From Dokdonella_A soli (lineage in GTDB: Bacteria > Pseudomonadota > Gammaproteobacteria > Xanthomonadales > Rhodanobacteraceae): a stretch of 64,000 bases of DNA. Of the stretch, positions 48,618 to 60,926 are shown one piece after another (the first letter of the stretch is position 1; every line of letters starts with the position of its first letter). The notes beneath the pieces were generated by a model, which was given only the letters and a program-made list of their open reading frames with translations, was not told the origin of the DNA and did not search any database. The position numbers and the translations under genes were made by a program. Where the stretch lies: the NCBI RefSeq assembly GCF_039523175.1, contig NZ_BAAAEU010000001.1:1-64000 (forward strand), given 5' to 3'.

Positions 48618-48841
48618 CGTTGTATCCGTGAGGGTGTGGCAGGCGTGATGCCCGTGCGTTGCGATCGCGCGAATTTCGTTTGCATCGTACAGCGGCAAAA
48701 ACACGCAGTTTAATCCAGTTACCCCACTCCGCGCCCACGATTGCGTGGCGATTCGCGAGGTCCATACTGCACGTCCCGTCGCATTGGCGGTAGCGCCGCC
48801 CGGGCGGGGTATCCACGACATCCACTGACGGAGGACGAACT

Positions 48842-49645
48842 ATGAAAGCTCGATGTCTCCATTCGACGCTGGCTGCGATGCTGGCGCTGGCGCTGGTGTT
48901 TGTGCTGCTGCCCGGGATGGCGGCCGTTGCCGCCGACAAGGCGATGCCCAAGGCTGCGCCCGGCAATATCGCCGACAGGTGGGTCCTGTGGCCCAAGGCC
49001 GGCCAGGAAAAGGAATTCGAGGCGGCGGTCAAGCAACATGCCGCCTGGCGCAAGAATGCCGGCGAGCCGTTCACCTGGGTGACCTACCAGCCGATCGTCG
49101 GCACCGACCTCACCTATTACGTGATCCGCTCCGATGACCACCAGTGGAAGGATTTCGATGCCGAAGAAGCCTGGGAAACCAAGGCGAAGGCCAATGACGC
49201 CTACGAGCAGCAGGTGGGCGTGCACGTCGCGCGGGTAGAGCATTTCTTCGAGGAGACCGATGCCGAGCACAGCCAATGGATCGACAGCAAGAATATCAAG
49301 GACTACAAATACTTCGGCGTTTACTCGCGGCGCCTGAAGGGCGGCTCACGCGGCGAGATGGCGGCTGCGCTGGCCAAGATCCAGAAAGGCATAACGGATG
49401 AAAAATGGCCGTACCACTACCGGCTCGCCTGGCTGATCGGTGGCGCTGACCGCCTGCGCATCGTCATTCCGATGAAGAGCTACGCCGACATGGCCGACCC
49501 TGATCCTCCGTTGCGCAAGGTACTGGCGAAATCGCTGGGATCGGAGGAGTCCGCCGACGCAACACTGAAGCAGTTCAGCAGCTCGTTCGAGGACTATGAC
49601 TACACGGTCTATGCCATCCGGCCGGACTTGTCGACGCAGAGGTAG
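48842..49645 (+). CDS. Secreted protein, unknown family
   Basis: A 267-residue protein with a clear signal peptide (LAAMLALALVFVLLPGMAAVAA) and GGAGGA before the ATG. The mature part has a possible two-fold repeat of a dimeric alpha/beta-barrel-like pattern: RWVLWPKAGQEKEFEAAVKQ with YYVIRSDDHQWKDF, then KYFGVYSRRLKGGSRGEMAA with RLRIVIPMKSYADM. This loosely resembles NIPSNAP/antibiotic-monooxygenase folds. I do not recognise the family. It is divergent from lysS and convergent with prfB, so it appears inserted into the conserved lysS-prfB neighbourhood. Confidence 0.8.
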   Translation: MKARCLHSTLAAMLALALVFVLLPGMAAVAADKAMPKAAPGNIADRWVLWPKAGQEKEFEAAVKQHAAWRKNAGEPFTWVTYQPIVGTDLTYYVIRSDDHQWKDFDAEEAWETKAKANDAYEQQVGVHVARVEHFFEETDAEHSQWIDSKNIKDYKYFGVYSRRLKGGSRGEMAAALAKIQKGITDEKWPYHYRLAWLIGGADRLRIVIPMKSYADMADPDPPLRKVLAKSLGSEESADATLKQFSSSFEDYDYTVYAIRPDLSTQR

Positions 49646-49665
49646 TACACCGCACGCATCGATGC

Positions 49666-49690
49666 GCCCCTCCCGGACTTCGGGAGGGGC
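49666..49690. terminator. Hairpin between convergent genes
   Basis: GCCCCTCCCG, loop GACTT, CGGGAGGGGC: a perfect 10-bp stem between the stop of the secreted-protein gene and the stop of prfB. There is no T tract on either strand, so it is either a weak terminator or an mRNA 3'-end stabiliser. Confidence 0.5.
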
Positions 49691-49699
49691 CGTTGCCGC

Positions 49700-50825
49700 T
49701 CAGGCATCCGCGCGCTTGGCGCCCGCCTCGAGGCCGGCCTTCAGACTCGCCTCGATGAATCCATCGAGATCGCCGTCCAGCACCTTCTGCGTGTCGGTGC
49801 GCTCGATACCGGTGCGCAGGTCCTTGATGCGCGACTGGTCGAGCACGTAGTTGCGGATCTGGCTGCCCCAGCCGATGTCCGACTTGGTCGCTTCCAGCGC
49901 ATCCTTCTCGGCGTTGCGCTTCTGGATCTCCATCTCGTAGAGCTTGGCCTTCAGCATCTTCATCGCGCGGTCGCGGTTCGCGTGCTGCGAGCGCTCGGTC
50001 TGGCAGGCCACCACGATGCCGCTCGGTCCATGCGTGATGCGCACCGCCGATTCGGTCTTGTTGACGTGCTGACCACCGGCGCCGGACGAGCGATAGACAT
50101 CGGTCTTGAGGTCGGCTGGGTTGATCTCGATATCGATGTCGTCGTCGACTTCCGGCGAGACGAACACCGAAGTGAAACTCGTGTGGCGGCGGTTGTCCGA
50201 GTCGAAGGGAGACTTGCGCACCAGCCGGTGCACGCCGATCTCGGTCTTCAGCCAGCCGTAGGCGTAGTCGCCCTCGACGCGGAACGTCGCGCTCTTGATG
50301 CCGGCGACTTCACCCGCCGAAGCTTCCAGCAGCTCGGTCTTCCAGCCGCGCGCCTCGGCCCAGCGCAGATACATGCGCAACAGCATCTCGGCCCAGTCCT
50401 GCGCCTCGGTGCCGCCGGCACCGGCCTGGATGTCGACGAACGCGTTCGCGCTGTCCATCTCGCCGGAGAACATGCGCTGGAATTCGAGCTTCTCGACTCT
50501 CGCGGCGAGCGCCTCGACGTCGTCCGCAACCGCGACCGCGGTGCCCTCGTCGCTCTCGCCGATCGCGAGGTCGAGCAGGTCACCGGCTTCGGCCAGGCTC
50601 TCGGTCAGGTTGCGGATGCCGCCGACGATGCGGTCCAGGCTCGCGCGTTCCTTGCCGAGATCCTGCGCGCGCTGCGGGTTGTTCCAGATGTCGGGGTTTT
50701 CGAGTTCCCGGGTTACTTCCTCGAGACGTTCGGCCTTGGTCTCGTAGTCAAAGATACCCCCTAAGCGACTCGACGCGGCCCTTGAGGTCCGCGATGCGCG
50801 AGAGGATCGGATTGGTTTCGATCAT
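49700..50825 (-). CDS. prfB: Peptide chain release factor 2 (programmed frameshift)
   Basis: Terminates translation at UGA and UAA. Translation starts at 50825 (MIETNPILSRIADLKGRVES), reaches an in-frame TGA at codon 26 (50750-50748), and must shift +1 to continue DYETKAERLEEV and on to 49700, giving 374 residues. The stop-codon recognition motif SPF is in RKSPFDSDNRRH, and the catalytic GGQ is in SSGAGGQHVNKTES. The frameshift lets RF2 autoregulate: scarce RF2 slows termination at the UGA and favours the shift. An asparagine synthetase gene lies upstream on the same strand. Confidence 0.97.
50747..50762 (-). promoter_or_regulatory. prfB +1 programmed frameshift site
   Basis: The minus strand reads AGGGGGTATCTTTGAC: an internal Shine-Dalgarno AGGGGG (50762-50757), a 3-base spacer, slippery codon CTT (50753-50751), stop TGA and a following C. 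This is the canonical RF2 recoding signal. Confidence 0.97.
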
Positions 50826-50893
50826 GGGTTGAACCAGTGGCTGCGGGCTGCCGGTCGGCGCCGTCGGTAAAGCACGCAAGGATAGCAAACAGG

Positions 50894-52576
50894 TCATGCC
50901 AGTGCGTGGCTGTGCACATCGCGCACCGCCCTGCCCGATGGATCGGCCGCGTTCGCGAACGCAGGATCCCAGGCCAGCGCCGCGGGTGACGAACAGGCGA
51001 TCGACTTGCCGCCCGGCACGGTCGCCGCGCAGGCTTCGCCCGGGAAATGCTGCTCGAAGATGCGTCGGTAGAAATAGGCCTCCTTGGTTGCGGGCGTGTT
51101 GAACGGGTAGCGCGCAGCCGCCGCGGCGAACTCGCGATCGCTGACCGCCTGCTCCGCGTGGGCCTTGAGGCCATCGATCCAGCCGTAGCCGACGCCATCG
51201 CTGAACTGCTCCTTCTGCCGCCACAGGATCGCATCGGGCAGCGCGCCCTGGAATGCCTCGCGCAGCACCGCTTTCTCGATCCTGCGGCTTCCGTCCGGCA
51301 GGGTCCCGGCCATCTTGTGCTTCGCATCCATGCCCATCGCCACGTCGACGAATTCGAGATCGAGGAACGGCACGCGTGCTTCCACGCCCCACGCCATCAT
51401 CGCCTTGTTCGCGCGCAGGCAGTCGTAGCTGTGCAGTGCATCGAGCTTGCGCACGGTCTCCTCGTGGAACGCCTCGGCGGAGGGCGCCTTGTGGAAGTAC
51501 AGGTAACCGCCGAAGAGTTCGTCCGAGCCCTCGCCTGAGAGCACCATCTTCACGCCCATCGCCTTGATCCGTCGTGCCAGCAGGAACATCGGCGTCGCGG
51601 CGCGGATCGTGGTGACGTCATAGGTTTCGATATGCCGGATCACTTCCGGCAACGCATCCAGGCCTTCCCAGAACGTGTAGACGAAGCCGTGGTGCACGGT
51701 GCCGAGCGCATCCGCAGCGACCTGTGCAGCAGCGAGGTCCGGCGAACCTGCGAGTCCGATCGCGAACGAATGCAGGCGAGGCCACCACGCTTCGCTGCGG
51801 TCATCGTCCTCGATGCGCTCGCGCGCATAGCGGGCGGCGCAGGCGGCGACCAGCGAGGAATCCAGTCCACCGGAAAGCAGCACGCCGTACGGCACGTCGG
51901 TCATCAGCTGTCGATGCACGGCCTGCTCGAATGCGCGGCGCAATATCGGCGCAGTCACTTCCGTGCCCTGCGTATGCGCGTGGTCGCGCCAGGGTTTGTG
52001 GTAGTAGCTGCGCAGTTCACCGTTCGCACTGTCGTAGACATGGCCCGGCGGGAACGCCGCCACGTCGGCGCAAACGCCGACCAGTGCCTTCATCTCCGAG
52101 GCGACGCACAGACGCCCGTGCACGTCATGGCCCCAGTACAGCGGACACACGCCGATCGGATCGCGCGCGATCAGGTAGCGTTGCACCGCGCTGTCCCACA
52201 ACGCGAACGCGAAGATGCCGTTGAGCTGGCCGACGAAGTCCGCACCCTGTTCGCGGTACAACGCGTTGATCACTTCGCAGTCGGAACCCGTCGTGAAGTC
52301 GTATGCGCTCGTGGCGCGCAACTCGCGGTGGTTGTAGATCTCGCCGTTCACCGCCAGCGCCAAGGTACCATCGCGCGAACACAGCGGTTGCGCGCCGCTG
52401 GCCGGATCGACGATGGCCAGGCGCTCATGCACCAGGATCACGCCGGCATCGACGAACACCCCGCTCCAGTCCGGCCCACGATGGCGCTGGCGCTGCGACA
52501 GCTCCAATGCCAGCCGGCGTAACGCGGCGAGGTCGTCGCCCGGCTGCAGATCGAACATCCCGAAGATCGAACACAT
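50894..52576 (-). CDS. asnB: Asparagine synthetase B (glutamine-hydrolysing)
   Basis: Makes asparagine from aspartate, glutamine and ATP. It is 560 residues from the ATG at 52576, so that Cys2 of MCSIFGMFDLQPGDD is the N-terminal nucleophile of the glutaminase domain. NGEIYNHRELR and GSDCEVINALY complete that domain. The synthetase domain has the pyrophosphate loop SGGLDSSLVAACAARY and GEGSDELFGGYLYFH. GAGGGAAAC serves as ribosome-binding site. The gene lies between prfB and recJ, unlike the usual neighbour order. An Asn-rich leader ORF and a terminator hairpin stand directly upstream, implying attenuation by asparaginyl-tRNA level. Confidence 0.96.
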   Translation of the reverse strand: MCSIFGMFDLQPGDDLAALRRLALELSQRQRHRGPDWSGVFVDAGVILVHERLAIVDPASGAQPLCSRDGTLALAVNGEIYNHRELRATSAYDFTTGSDCEVINALYREQGADFVGQLNGIFAFALWDSAVQRYLIARDPIGVCPLYWGHDVHGRLCVASEMKALVGVCADVAAFPPGHVYDSANGELRSYYHKPWRDHAHTQGTEVTAPILRRAFEQAVHRQLMTDVPYGVLLSGGLDSSLVAACAARYARERIEDDDRSEAWWPRLHSFAIGLAGSPDLAAAQVAADALGTVHHGFVYTFWEGLDALPEVIRHIETYDVTTIRAATPMFLLARRIKAMGVKMVLSGEGSDELFGGYLYFHKAPSAEAFHEETVRKLDALHSYDCLRANKAMMAWGVEARVPFLDLEFVDVAMGMDAKHKMAGTLPDGSRRIEKAVLREAFQGALPDAILWRQKEQFSDGVGYGWIDGLKAHAEQAVSDREFAAAAARYPFNTPATKEAYFYRRIFEQHFPGEACAATVPGGKSIACSSPAALAWDPAFANAADPSGRAVRDVHSHALA

Positions 52577-52606
52577 GTGAGTTTCCCTCGTTGAAAAGCC
52601 ATGCCT

Positions 52607-52644
52607 GAAAACGACGAAGGCCCGCACTGGGCGGGCCTTCGTCG
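52607..52644 (-). terminator. Attenuator terminator in the asnB leader
   Basis: On the minus strand CGACGAAGGCCCGC (52644-52631), a 5-base loop (CCAGT) and GCGGGCCTTCGTCG (52625-52612) form a 14-bp perfect stem, followed immediately by TTTTC. It ends about 31 bases before the asnB start codon and 24 bases after the stop of the Asn-rich leader ORF. Its 5' arm segment GGCCCGCC (52637-52630) can instead pair with GGTGGGCC (52685-52678) near the 3' end of the leader ORF, giving a competing 8-bp antiterminator with one G-U pair. As a plain terminator for recJ it would be unusually far downstream (about 190 bases). Confidence 0.8.
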
Positions 52645-52668
52645 CGTAGGGTTTTCGTCGAACTGCGG

Positions 52669-52788
52669 CTACGCGCCGGCCCACCTGTGGCTGCAGGCGT
52701 TATTGTTCGAACGGTTATTGCCGGCCAGCGCCGACGCGCGCACGAGTGGCGCGGCGATTACGGATTGGCTGGCGGGACTGCGATGCAT
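52669..52788 (-). CDS. Asn-rich leader peptide of asnB
   Basis: A 39-codon ORF (starts MHRSPASQSV) containing Asn-Asn-Arg-Ser-Asn-Asn-Asn, codons AAT AAC CGT TCG AAC AAT AAC at 52719-52699, and ending at TAG 52671-52669. Five asparagine codons in seven, in a GC-rich genome, immediately upstream of an asparagine synthetase and a strong terminator, is the hallmark of a ribosome-mediated attenuator. Stalling at these codons when Asn-tRNA is uncharged would leave GGTGGGCC free to form the antiterminator. A ribosome reaching the stop would cover that segment. The exact start is uncertain: no strong Shine-Dalgarno is seen, and the frame extends 35 codons further upstream into recJ. Confidence 0.7.
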   Translation of the reverse strand: MHRSPASQSVIAAPLVRASALAGNNRSNNNACSHRWAGA

Positions 52789-52834
52789 GTGCCGATAGGA
52801 GCAGATTCGCGAGCCCGATGCAAGTGAGCGCATC

Positions 52835-54565
52835 TCAGATCGTCTCGATGTGTCGCACCAGCAGCTGCAGGCTTTCGCGGCCGTTCCACTCATTGAGGTC
52901 GAGCTGATAGACCGCGCGCAACCGCGATGGTGGCGGCATCACCTCGAGCGCATTGAACATGATCGCGTCGAGCGCCTCGGCACGGTCGGGAAAGCGCAGC
53001 CGCATCTTGAGGTGGCGTTCGCCGACCGCACGCCAGGACTCGACCTCGAACACGTTGTCGAATGCGGGTTCCGGAAATGCCTGCCCCCACGGACCGGCAT
53101 AACGCAGCGCTTGTGCGGTGTCGACGGTGAAGTCGACGGCGTCGAGCTCGCCATCACTCCACACGTGATGCTCCAGCAACTCCGGGTCGAGACGTCGCCG
53201 CGCGACTGCATCGAACTCGGCGGCGAAACGCGGCAGATTGGCTTCGTCCAGGCTCAGGCCGGCCGCCATCGCATGACCGCCAAAGCGCGCGATCAGGCCG
53301 GGGCAGGTCGCATCGACCTCGGCCAGCGCATCGCGCAGGTGGAAACCGGCGATCGAGCGCGCTGAACCGCGCCACTCGCTGCTGCCCTCGCCCACCGGCG
53401 CACAGGCGACCACCGGGCGATGCAGGCGTTCCTTGAGCTTTGAAGCAACCAGCCCGACCACGCCGGGATGCCAGTCCGGCTCGGACAGCACGATGCCGTA
53501 TGGCAACGCGCCGTCGCGATAGCGCTCGATGAAGCGGGTGACCATGGCCTCGCCCTGCTCGACCATCGTCGACTGCAATTCCTGGCGTTCCTGGTTGATC
53601 GCTGACAGGCGCTCGGCGAGTTCACCCGCGCGCTCCGCGTCATCGGTCAGCAGGCACTCGATGCCGAGGCTCATGTCGTCCAGCCGGCCCGCTGCATTGA
53701 TGCGCGGACCGAGTGCGTAACCCAGGTCGCTCGCGACCGCGCGCGTCATGTCGCGCCCGGCGGTCTTGCAGAGCGCCGCGATACCGGCACAGCAGCGTCC
53801 TGCGCGGATGCGCTTCAGGCCGGCCTCGACCAGGATGCGGTTGTTCGCATCCAACGGTACGAGGTCGGCGACGGTGCCGAGGGCCACCAGGTCGAGCAGG
53901 ACGGAAAGGTCCGGTTCGGCTCGCCCGGCAAACGCTCCCGCGGCGCGCAGATGCGCGCGCAACGCCAGCAGCAGATAGAACACGACACCGACACCCGCCA
54001 GCGACTTGCTGGGAAACCCATCGCCGGGGAGGTTCGGGTTCACGATCGCATCCGCGTCCGGCAATGTATCCCCGGGCAGATGATGATCGGTCACGACGAC
54101 GCCGATGCCGCGCTCGCGGGCTGCGGCGACGCCTGCGTGACTGGCGATGCCATTGTCGACGGTGAGAATCAGGTCCGGCGCGACATCTGCCAATGATTCG
54201 ACCAGCCCCGCCGACAGGCCATAGCCATCGCGAAACCGGTTCGGCACGCGGTAGCAGACATCACGCGCGCCGAGCTGACGCAAGCCGCGCACGGCGGTGG
54301 CGGTGCCGGTCGCGCCATCGGCATCGAAATCGCCGACGACGCAGATGCGCTGGTCCGCGGCGATCGCTGCGGCAAGCAGGTCGCAGGCGCGTTCGATGCC
54401 GCCCAGCGCGGAGGGCACGGCAAGATCGGCGAGACGCATCTGCTTGACGTCACCGGGTGCAAGGCCACGTGCGGCAAAGATCCGGGCCAGGATCGGATGC
54501 AGATGGACCGGCCACGCGTGTCCGCAATCAACGGCCACGCGTCGCCGGATCTCGGCTGGCTTCAT
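52835..54565 (-). CDS. recJ: Single-stranded-DNA exonuclease RecJ
   Basis: A 5'-3' ssDNA exonuclease used in recombination, mismatch and base-excision repair. The 576-residue DHH-superfamily protein has motif I VVGDFDADGATGTATAV, motif II LTVDNGIASHAGV and motif III VVTDHHLPGDTLPDADAIVN, which supply the metal ligands. The C-terminal DHHA1 domain has ARFGGHAMAAGLSL, and an OB fold follows. recJ in this neighbourhood is conserved in Xanthomonas rpf loci; rpfE and rpfD, adjacent there, are not present here. Confidence 0.96.
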   Translation of the reverse strand: MKPAEIRRRVAVDCGHAWPVHLHPILARIFAARGLAPGDVKQMRLADLAVPSALGGIERACDLLAAAIAADQRICVVGDFDADGATGTATAVRGLRQLGARDVCYRVPNRFRDGYGLSAGLVESLADVAPDLILTVDNGIASHAGVAAARERGIGVVVTDHHLPGDTLPDADAIVNPNLPGDGFPSKSLAGVGVVFYLLLALRAHLRAAGAFAGRAEPDLSVLLDLVALGTVADLVPLDANNRILVEAGLKRIRAGRCCAGIAALCKTAGRDMTRAVASDLGYALGPRINAAGRLDDMSLGIECLLTDDAERAGELAERLSAINQERQELQSTMVEQGEAMVTRFIERYRDGALPYGIVLSEPDWHPGVVGLVASKLKERLHRPVVACAPVGEGSSEWRGSARSIAGFHLRDALAEVDATCPGLIARFGGHAMAAGLSLDEANLPRFAAEFDAVARRRLDPELLEHHVWSDGELDAVDFTVDTAQALRYAGPWGQAFPEPAFDNVFEVESWRAVGERHLKMRLRFPDRAEALDAIMFNALEVMPPPSRLRAVYQLDLNEWNGRESLQLLVRHIETI

Positions 54566-54616
54566 GCGGATCGCATTGCCTTAGTCATGAGCCGCGCACG
54601 CATGGCGGACGTGCTC

Positions 54617-55092
54617 TCAGACTTCGTAGCGCACGCCGGTGATTTCGTAGTTGCGCGTGCCGTTCGGCGCCTGGAACTCGAAGCTGTCGCCAGCGCTCTT
54701 GCCGATCAGCGCGCGTGCGAACGGTGACGAAACCGAAATCAGGCTCTGCTTGATGTCGGCTTCGAGATCGCCAACGATCTGGTAGCTGACCTCCTCGCCG
54801 GAGTCCTCGTCGGCGAGTTCGACGATCGCGCCGAACACGATGCGCGAGCCCGCGTTGAGGCGTGCCACGTCGATCACCTCGGCATGCGACAAGGCCGCCT
54901 CGAGCTCGTTGATGCGACCCTCGATGAAACCCTGCATCTCGCGTGCCGCGTGGTATTCGGCGTTCTCCTTGAGGTCGCCGTGCGCGCGCGCCTCGGCGAT
55001 CGCGGCGATGATGCGCGGACGTTCCTTCCCCTTCAGGCGGTCCAGTTCGCTGCGCAGGCGCTCGGCGCCCTTCTTCGTCATCGGGGGGCGCT

Positions 55093-55096
<4 letters not shown>
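54617..55096 (-). CDS. greA: Transcription elongation factor GreA
   Basis: Rescues backtracked RNA polymerase by stimulating transcript cleavage. It is 159 residues: an N-terminal coiled coil with the acidic tip (AEARAHGDLKENAEYHAARE, Asp/Glu at the hairpin end) and a C-terminal FKBP-like domain (SPFARALIGKSAGDSFEFQAP). The ATG overlaps the carB stop by 4 bases (ATGA), so it is translationally coupled to the car operon, as in relatives. Confidence 0.97.
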
Positions 55097-58317
<3,221 letters not shown>

Positions 58318-58322
58318 TGCGT

Positions 58323-58721
58323 TTACCTTGATTCCTGCTTTGCGCCTTGCTCTGGCTTCGCACCCGGCTCCGGCTGGGCCGGCACCGTGGACGGCAGCAG
58401 GCGGATGCTGCGCACGGTTTCGCGCGGCACCGACAATTCGATCGAGCCCGCTTCCGGGCCGAGCTGCAGCGTCAATGCCGGATTTGTGTACTTGACCAGC
58501 TTGCCGCGGCGCACCGTGTTCAGCGTGGTCTCGACGGCGATCTCGGCGCCGATGTGATGCTCGAGCGCCTCGTAGGCGACCGCTTCACCGACCGGGCGCA
58601 CGACTTCGACCGTCTTCGCAACGGCCGCCGCGTGCTGCGCAGCGTGTACGGGCAGGCAGGCCGAGCACAGCGCGAACGCCGTGGCGGCGACTACGAGATG
58701 CAGATGGCGAGGTTTGAGCAT
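58323..58721 (-). CDS. Secreted protein encoded between carA and carB
   Basis: A 132-residue protein with an N-terminal signal (HLVVAATAFALCSACLPVHA) and possibly a lipobox-like Cys. A small beta domain follows (HHIGAEIAVETTLNTVRRGK, then LVKYTNPALTLQL and IELSVPRETVRSIRLL) that resembles an Sm/SH3-like barrel, and a Gln/Glu/Pro-rich tail ends the protein. It is packed with 5-base gaps on both sides between carA and carB, so it is in the operon. An unrelated ORF between carA and carB is also known in Pseudomonas. Function unknown; an envelope protein in a pyrimidine operon is unexpected. Confidence 0.8.
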   Translation of the reverse strand: MLKPRHLHLVVAATAFALCSACLPVHAAQHAAAVAKTVEVVRPVGEAVAYEALEHHIGAEIAVETTLNTVRRGKLVKYTNPALTLQLGPEAGSIELSVPRETVRSIRLLPSTVPAQPEPGAKPEQGAKQESR

Positions 58722-58726
58722 ATCGA

Positions 58727-59866
<1,140 letters not shown>

Positions 59867-60076
59867 GCTTTCGCCTAAGGTCGTCGTGGGATGCACATCA
59901 GGGGTCGCGTCGACACCGGATGCGACAGCACCCGCGGGCTGGCAACGACCAGTCCGTGGGGCGTAAAAAAGGAATCAAGGCGAGCGCGGATTTTAGGGCT
60001 GCGCCGCCGCGCTGTCCACCGCGGAGTCTACAATCCGCATCATTGGGCAGCCTGACGACCGCAAGCCGGATGACCG

Positions 60077-60805
60077 ATGAACGCTGTACCGCTTTCGCCT
60101 GACCGCAGCGCCGACGATGGTCACCTGCTCGATCCGGCGCGCCTGGACCGGCCGGATACGCTCGTGTGCACGCTGCCGTTTCCGTTCATGGTCGCGCATG
60201 CGCAGCTGCCGAGCGCTGCATCGGACGAGCTCGCGCGCGACTTCCCGCGTTATCCCAGCGCCGGCTTCTTCCCGCATGAGGTCGGCGACTGCGGCGCGAG
60301 CATCAACCGCCTGATCACCGAGCTGACATCGAGTGAATTCGCCGACGCGATCGGTGCGCGGCTCGGCGTACCGGAGCTCGGCACGTATCCGAGTCTGGTC
60401 ACGATCTGCCGTGCCCTGAACAAGCGCCACGGCACGATCCATACCGACAGCAAGTCCAAAGTCGTCACCGCCCTGCTCTACCTCAACGAGAGCTGGCCGG
60501 ATATCAGTGAAGGCTGCTTCCGTTTCCTGAACAGGATCGATGATATCGACGATGTCGTCATGTCCGAGATTCGCCCGCTGTACGGCAATCTCGTTGCGTT
60601 CAGGCGCGCCGACAACTCGTTCCACGGCCACCTGCCGCATGAAGGCGAGCGCCGCGTGATCCAGGTCGCGTGGCTGACCAGCGAGGACGAAAAGCTGCGC
60701 AAGACCCAGCGCGGAAAGCTCTCGCGCCTGTTCAAGAAGCTGTTCGGCGGTCTCGATCGCAGGCTCGGCGCCGGCCGCGATCGCAACGCGGCGCATCGCG
60801 ACTGA
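60077..60805 (+). CDS. 2OG-Fe(II) oxygenase (prolyl-4-hydroxylase-like)
   Basis: A 242-residue cytosolic dioxygenase-fold protein. The iron triad is visible as HTD in HGTIHTDSKSKVVTALLYLN and the distal His in RRADNSFHGHLPHEGERRVI, with Arg in ERRVIQVAWL to bind 2-oxoglutarate. The C-terminus is very basic (TQRGKLSRLFKKLFGGLDRR), perhaps for membrane or nucleic-acid contact. Substrate unknown. Divergent from carA. Confidence 0.85.
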   Translation: MNAVPLSPDRSADDGHLLDPARLDRPDTLVCTLPFPFMVAHAQLPSAASDELARDFPRYPSAGFFPHEVGDCGASINRLITELTSSEFADAIGARLGVPELGTYPSLVTICRALNKRHGTIHTDSKSKVVTALLYLNESWPDISEGCFRFLNRIDDIDDVVMSEIRPLYGNLVAFRRADNSFHGHLPHEGERRVIQVAWLTSEDEKLRKTQRGKLSRLFKKLFGGLDRRLGAGRDRNAAHRD

Positions 60806-60926
60806 TCTGGCAGCCGCGCAGCGCGGTCTGCACACTGCACCACTCGCGGAGTGGCATCGCATGTTCGGCTTCCACTCGCGTCGCGGCACGCCGTATGCTC
60901 GCGCCCGTCGCGACAATGGACGAACC

